This document shows positions 61,427 through 64,000 of a stretch of 64,000 nucleotides of DNA, piece after piece. The position numbers were made by a program, and so were the translations under genes. Under the pieces are notes generated by a model. That model ran no database searches. It was not told where the DNA came from and saw nothing but the letters and a program-made list of their open reading frames with translations. The DNA comes from Sediminispirochaeta smaragdinae DSM 11293 (lineage in GTDB: Bacteria > Spirochaetota > Spirochaetia > DSM-16054 > Sediminispirochaetaceae). The stretch lies in NCBI RefSeq assembly GCF_000143985.1, contig NC_014364.1, positions 1,054,001-1,118,000 of the forward strand, given 5' to 3'. Positions within the stretch are counted from its first letter, which is position 1. Every line of letters begins with the position of its first letter.

Positions 61427-62382
61427 AACGAACAAGTCCGATCAGAAAAATCCTCTTTTTCCTTTTGGTTCTGGGCATTGTGTTTTTTAGCCTTTTCCCT
61501 TTTTTTCAGATGCTTTCGACGTCTCTGAAGTACCCTGCCGAATGGGGGGATCCCTCGCTTATTCCCAAACATATTAATCTCGACGCATATAAGGAGCTCT
61601 TGAATATCGGCCAGGGAACCAAGAATGTCCCTGAATCGGTACGTACCCTTTTGGAAGAGACCCCAAATCTCACCGCGTCCCAACGCAAGGCAATTTTAGA
61701 CAAATACAAGAGTACCGGCGATGTTTTTCCTTTTATTACCTATTTTCTCAACTCGCTGATACTCTCCTTTTCCGCCGCCTTTGTGACCGTGCTGCTGGCC
61801 ATACTCGGGGCATACTCCTTTAGCCGGCTTCGCTATCCAGGACGGTCTCTTATTCAGCGAGGAGTGCTCTTCGTCTATATGTTCGGAGGCATCCTTTTGC
61901 TCATTCCTCTCTATCGTATGTTCGTAAACCTCGGGTGGGTCAGTATCCCATCGGGAGCTTTCCTGAGCTTGCTCATCATCTATATCGTCCAGACCCTTCC
62001 CGTTTCCCTTTACATGCTGGGAAACTACTTCAGGACCATCCCCTTTTCCATTGAAGAGGCGGCCATGATCGAAGGATCAACCCGTTTCGGTACCATCTGG
62101 CGTATCATCATTCCCCTCTCCATTTCCGCAATCGTGACGGTCTTTATTTACTGTTTCATGATAGCCTGGAATGAGTACCTCTTTGCCTCGGTCTTCCTGA
62201 AGAATTTTCGAGACCTCTACACCCTTCCCATGGGGCTTAAGGCCCTGATCCATAGCAAAAACGCCATCTGGGACAGGATCATGGCCGCATCGGTGCTCAC
62301 TGCCACGCCGGTCATCGTTCTCTTCATGACCGTTCAGAAAAACCTTGCCGGAGGCATGACCGAAGGAGGGGTCAAGGAATAG
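61420..62382 (+). CDS. sugar ABC permease 2 (MalG/UgpE-like)
   Basis: 320 residues, six membrane segments, EAA loop E-E-A-A-M-I-E-G-S-T-R-F-G-T-I-W-R-I-I-I-P-L. A periplasmic insert between the first two membrane segments (about 45-105) is larger than in MalG. It heterodimerises with permease 1. No ATPase gene follows; transcription ends at a terminator 24 bases on. The importer must borrow an ATPase encoded elsewhere. Confidence 0.9.
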   Translation: MVKRTSPIRKILFFLLVLGIVFFSLFPFFQMLSTSLKYPAEWGDPSLIPKHINLDAYKELLNIGQGTKNVPESVRTLLEETPNLTASQRKAILDKYKSTGDVFPFITYFLNSLILSFSAAFVTVLLAILGAYSFSRLRYPGRSLIQRGVLFVYMFGGILLLIPLYRMFVNLGWVSIPSGAFLSLLIIYIVQTLPVSLYMLGNYFRTIPFSIEEAAMIEGSTRFGTIWRIIIPLSISAIVTVFIYCFMIAWNEYLFASVFLKNFRDLYTLPMGLKALIHSKNAIWDRIMAASVLTATPVIVLFMTVQKNLAGGMTEGGVKE

Positions 62383-62405
62383 CTCTTTCCTTTGATGGCG
62401 AGTAT

Positions 62406-62440
62406 CCCCCGGCTTCGGTTTCGAAACCGGGGGCGCTTTT
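62406..62440. terminator. terminator shared by the sugar ABC operon and the aldo/keto reductase gene
   Basis: CCCCCGG and CCGGGGG pair, with inner TTCG/CGAA pairing, followed by CGCTTTTAG on the plus strand. It sits between convergent genes and its end touches the reductase stop codon. Confidence 0.8.
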
Positions 62441-63467
62441 AGTATTTGCTCGATTCCGCCCAGAGGTTGATGCCTCCCTCCTGGGCCCATCTGTCGATCT
62501 CGGCAAGCTCGTCGCTGGAAAAGGTAAGCTTACCCACAATTTCGGCATTTTCTTCGATCTGCTTCGGGCTGCTTGCCCCGATCAGAACCGAGGTCACCTG
62601 GCTATTTCGCAGGTTCCAGCTCAGCGCCATCTGGGCCAGGGACTGGCCGCGGGCGGCGGCAAGCTCGTTGAGTTTTGCGATGTGGCTAAGGTTTTCCTTG
62701 GTCAAAAGGGAGGCATCCAGGGCCGTATTGCTCTTTGCTGCCCGGGAGCCTGCCGGAATTACCTTGAGATATTTATCGGTAAGCATTCCCTGAGCCAGAG
62801 GACTAAACGTGATGCAGCCCACACCCTCTTCTTCCAGGGTGGCAAGCAGCTCTTTCTCAATCCAGCGATTGAGCATGGAGTAGCTGGGCTGATGGATCAA
62901 AAGGGGCACGCCCATGCCACGGAGAATCGATGCCGCCTCTTTCGTTTTTTCCGCACTGTAACTGGAAATTCCCGCATAAAGGGCCTTGCCCTGTTTCACT
63001 GCCGAAGCCAGGGCCCCCATGGTCTCTTCCAGCGGCGTCTCCGGATCGAAACGATGGCTGTAGAAGATGTCTACATAATCGAGACCCATCCGGGAAAGGC
63101 TCTGGTCCAAACTTGCAAGAAGATACTTTCTGCTACCCCAGTTTCCGTAGGGGCCCGGCCACATATCGTAGCCTGCCTTGGTGGAGATGACCAACTCGTC
63201 CCGATAGGGGAGGAAATCCTGCTTGAAGATTTTCCCGAAGTTTTCTTCTGCCGATCCGTAAGGTGGTCCATAGTTGTTGGCCAGATCAAAGTGGGTGATT
63301 CCGAGATCAAAGGCACGGTGCAGCATGGCTCGCCCATTCTCAAGGCTATCAACCCCTCCGAAGTTATGCCATAGGCCCAGACTTATGATCGGCAGCTTCA
63401 AACCGCTTCTACCGCAACGGCGGTACTCCATCCGTTCGTATCGTTTTTCGTCTGCTTGGTAATTCAT
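62439..63467 (-). CDS. aldo/keto reductase (YghZ-like)
   Basis: 342 residues, NADPH-dependent (beta/alpha)8 reductase. The N-terminus E-R-M-E-Y-R-R-C-G-R-S-G-L-K-L-P and the S-L-G-L-W-H-N-F-G-G block match YghZ (L-glyceraldehyde 3-phosphate reductase type), which supports the ATG at 63467. Catalytic residues: D in F-D-L-A-N-N-Y-G, the Tyr of that motif, K in I-S-T-K-A-G-Y and H in F-Y-S-H-R-F-D. It reduces aldehydes such as methylglyoxal or sugar aldehydes. Single gene. Confidence 0.9.
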   Translation of the reverse strand: MNYQADEKRYERMEYRRCGRSGLKLPIISLGLWHNFGGVDSLENGRAMLHRAFDLGITHFDLANNYGPPYGSAEENFGKIFKQDFLPYRDELVISTKAGYDMWPGPYGNWGSRKYLLASLDQSLSRMGLDYVDIFYSHRFDPETPLEETMGALASAVKQGKALYAGISSYSAEKTKEAASILRGMGVPLLIHQPSYSMLNRWIEKELLATLEEEGVGCITFSPLAQGMLTDKYLKVIPAGSRAAKSNTALDASLLTKENLSHIAKLNELAAARGQSLAQMALSWNLRNSQVTSVLIGASSPKQIEENAEIVGKLTFSSDELAEIDRWAQEGGINLWAESSKY

Positions 63468-63621
63468 CTTTTAAATATATACAAAAGCGGGAAGGCGGAC
63501 AAATTCGTATATAGTGTCCGGAATCCTGGTGGTGATATGTCCTTTTTATCGAGATTGCTCCAAATCGGTTGACGGATTGTCTTCAAACATTGGAAAATAG
63601 CTACCCGCAGGAGGATAGTAC

Positions 63622-64000
63622 ATGAAACGAGAAACGTGGGGCAGCAGAGCGGGATTTATCCTTGCTGCTGTCGGTTCCGCAATTGGTCTGGGAAATATTT
63701 GGCGATTTCCTTATATGGCCTTTGAAAATGGGGGAGGAGCCTTTCTTATCCCTTATTTCTTCGCCTTGGTTACAGCAGGGATCCCCATTTTGATACTGGA
63801 GTTTTCCCTCGGGCACAAAATGAAAGGGAGCGCTCCCTTTACCTTTGCAAAACTCAACAGAAAATGGGAATGGCTTGGTTGGTGGCAGGTGTTTATCAGT
63901 TTTGTCATTGCCGTCTATTATGTGGTTATTGTGGGCTGGGCCATCAGCTATGTGGGGTACTCCTTTACTCTGGCGTGGGGTGATAAGACGGTTGCCTTTT
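63622..64000 (+). CDS. sodium:neurotransmitter symporter (NSS) family transporter, N-terminal part
   Basis: The frame starts at an ATG at 63622 with GGAGG 8 bases upstream and is cut by the window end after 126 residues. It begins MKRETWGSRAGFILAAVGSA and continues I-G-L-G-N-I-W-R-F-P-Y, the unwound first-helix signature of LeuT-type transporters, then N-G-G-G-A-F-L-I-P-Y and a third helix W-W-Q-V-F-I-S-F-V-I. It should co-transport an amino acid (or similar) with sodium. Substrate unknown. Confidence 0.92.
   Translation, partial: MKRETWGSRAGFILAAVGSAIGLGNIWRFPYMAFENGGGAFLIPYFFALVTAGIPILILEFSLGHKMKGSAPFTFAKLNRKWEWLGWWQVFISFVIAVYYVVIVGWAISYVGYSFTLAWGDKTVAF

Overview
The window looks like chromosomal DNA (roughly half G+C) from a free-living, fermentative spirochaete of the Spirochaeta/Sediminispirochaeta type. 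This is an inference. It rests on three solute-binding proteins whose mature N-termini carry the short G-Q-E/G-D-Q-E linker familiar from spirochaetes, an outer-membrane TonB system, an archaeal-type AspRS beside gatCAB, hybrid cluster protein, bacteriohemerythrin, and no respiratory genes. I see no rRNA, tRNA, CRISPR array, insertion sequence or prophage. Genes are densely packed, with many 1-13 bp overlaps.

Left part (1-17 kb): a partial small acidic protein; an M29 aminopeptidase; a leftward set with a two-gene membrane module (YcgR/YcgQ type; the permease has a His/Cys-rich loop), a SixA-like phosphatase and an unusual class III nucleotidyl cyclase. A vitamin B12 region follows: cobalamin riboswitch, BtuB-like receptor and TonB (leftward), and a BtuF-BtuC-BtuD-like ABC importer (rightward), separated by a PatB/MalY C-S lyase. 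Next come RidA, a PepV-like dipeptidase, carbamate kinase, and an aminotransferase paired with a short ModE-like regulator.

17-27.5 kb is a divergent sugar-catabolic locus. Leftward are a split transketolase, an FGGY kinase and a DeoR regulator. Rightward are a ribose-type ABC importer with a DUF2291 lipoprotein, a FucI-fold isomerase and a FucU/RbsD mutarotase. The set implies import, mutarotation, isomerisation, phosphorylation and C2 transfer of an unidentified (possibly branched) sugar.

27.5-41 kb: AsnA, bacteriohemerythrin, a UlaG-like hydrolase, DUF1232, then gatC-gatA-gatB-aspS as one leftward unit for tRNA-dependent Asn/Gln formation. The AspRS carries both residues diagnostic of a non-discriminating enzyme. 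After it come a UshA-like lipoprotein, a non-coding GC-rich repeat-like stretch, hcp with a divergent Crp/Fnr regulator and a perfect palindrome between them, alanine racemase and a 3-hydroxyisobutyrate dehydrogenase family enzyme.

41-64 kb: a CreD protein opposite an OmpR-type two-component system (CreBCD-like). Then a purine-type locus: CodA-like amidohydrolase, BMP-family nucleoside/purine ABC importer, GntR regulator, and two molybdenum hydroxylase genes with no FAD subunit. A NarL-type two-component system follows, with a family-1 sugar ABC importer lacking its ATPase, an aldo/keto reductase and the start of a sodium:neurotransmitter-symporter-family gene cut by the window end.
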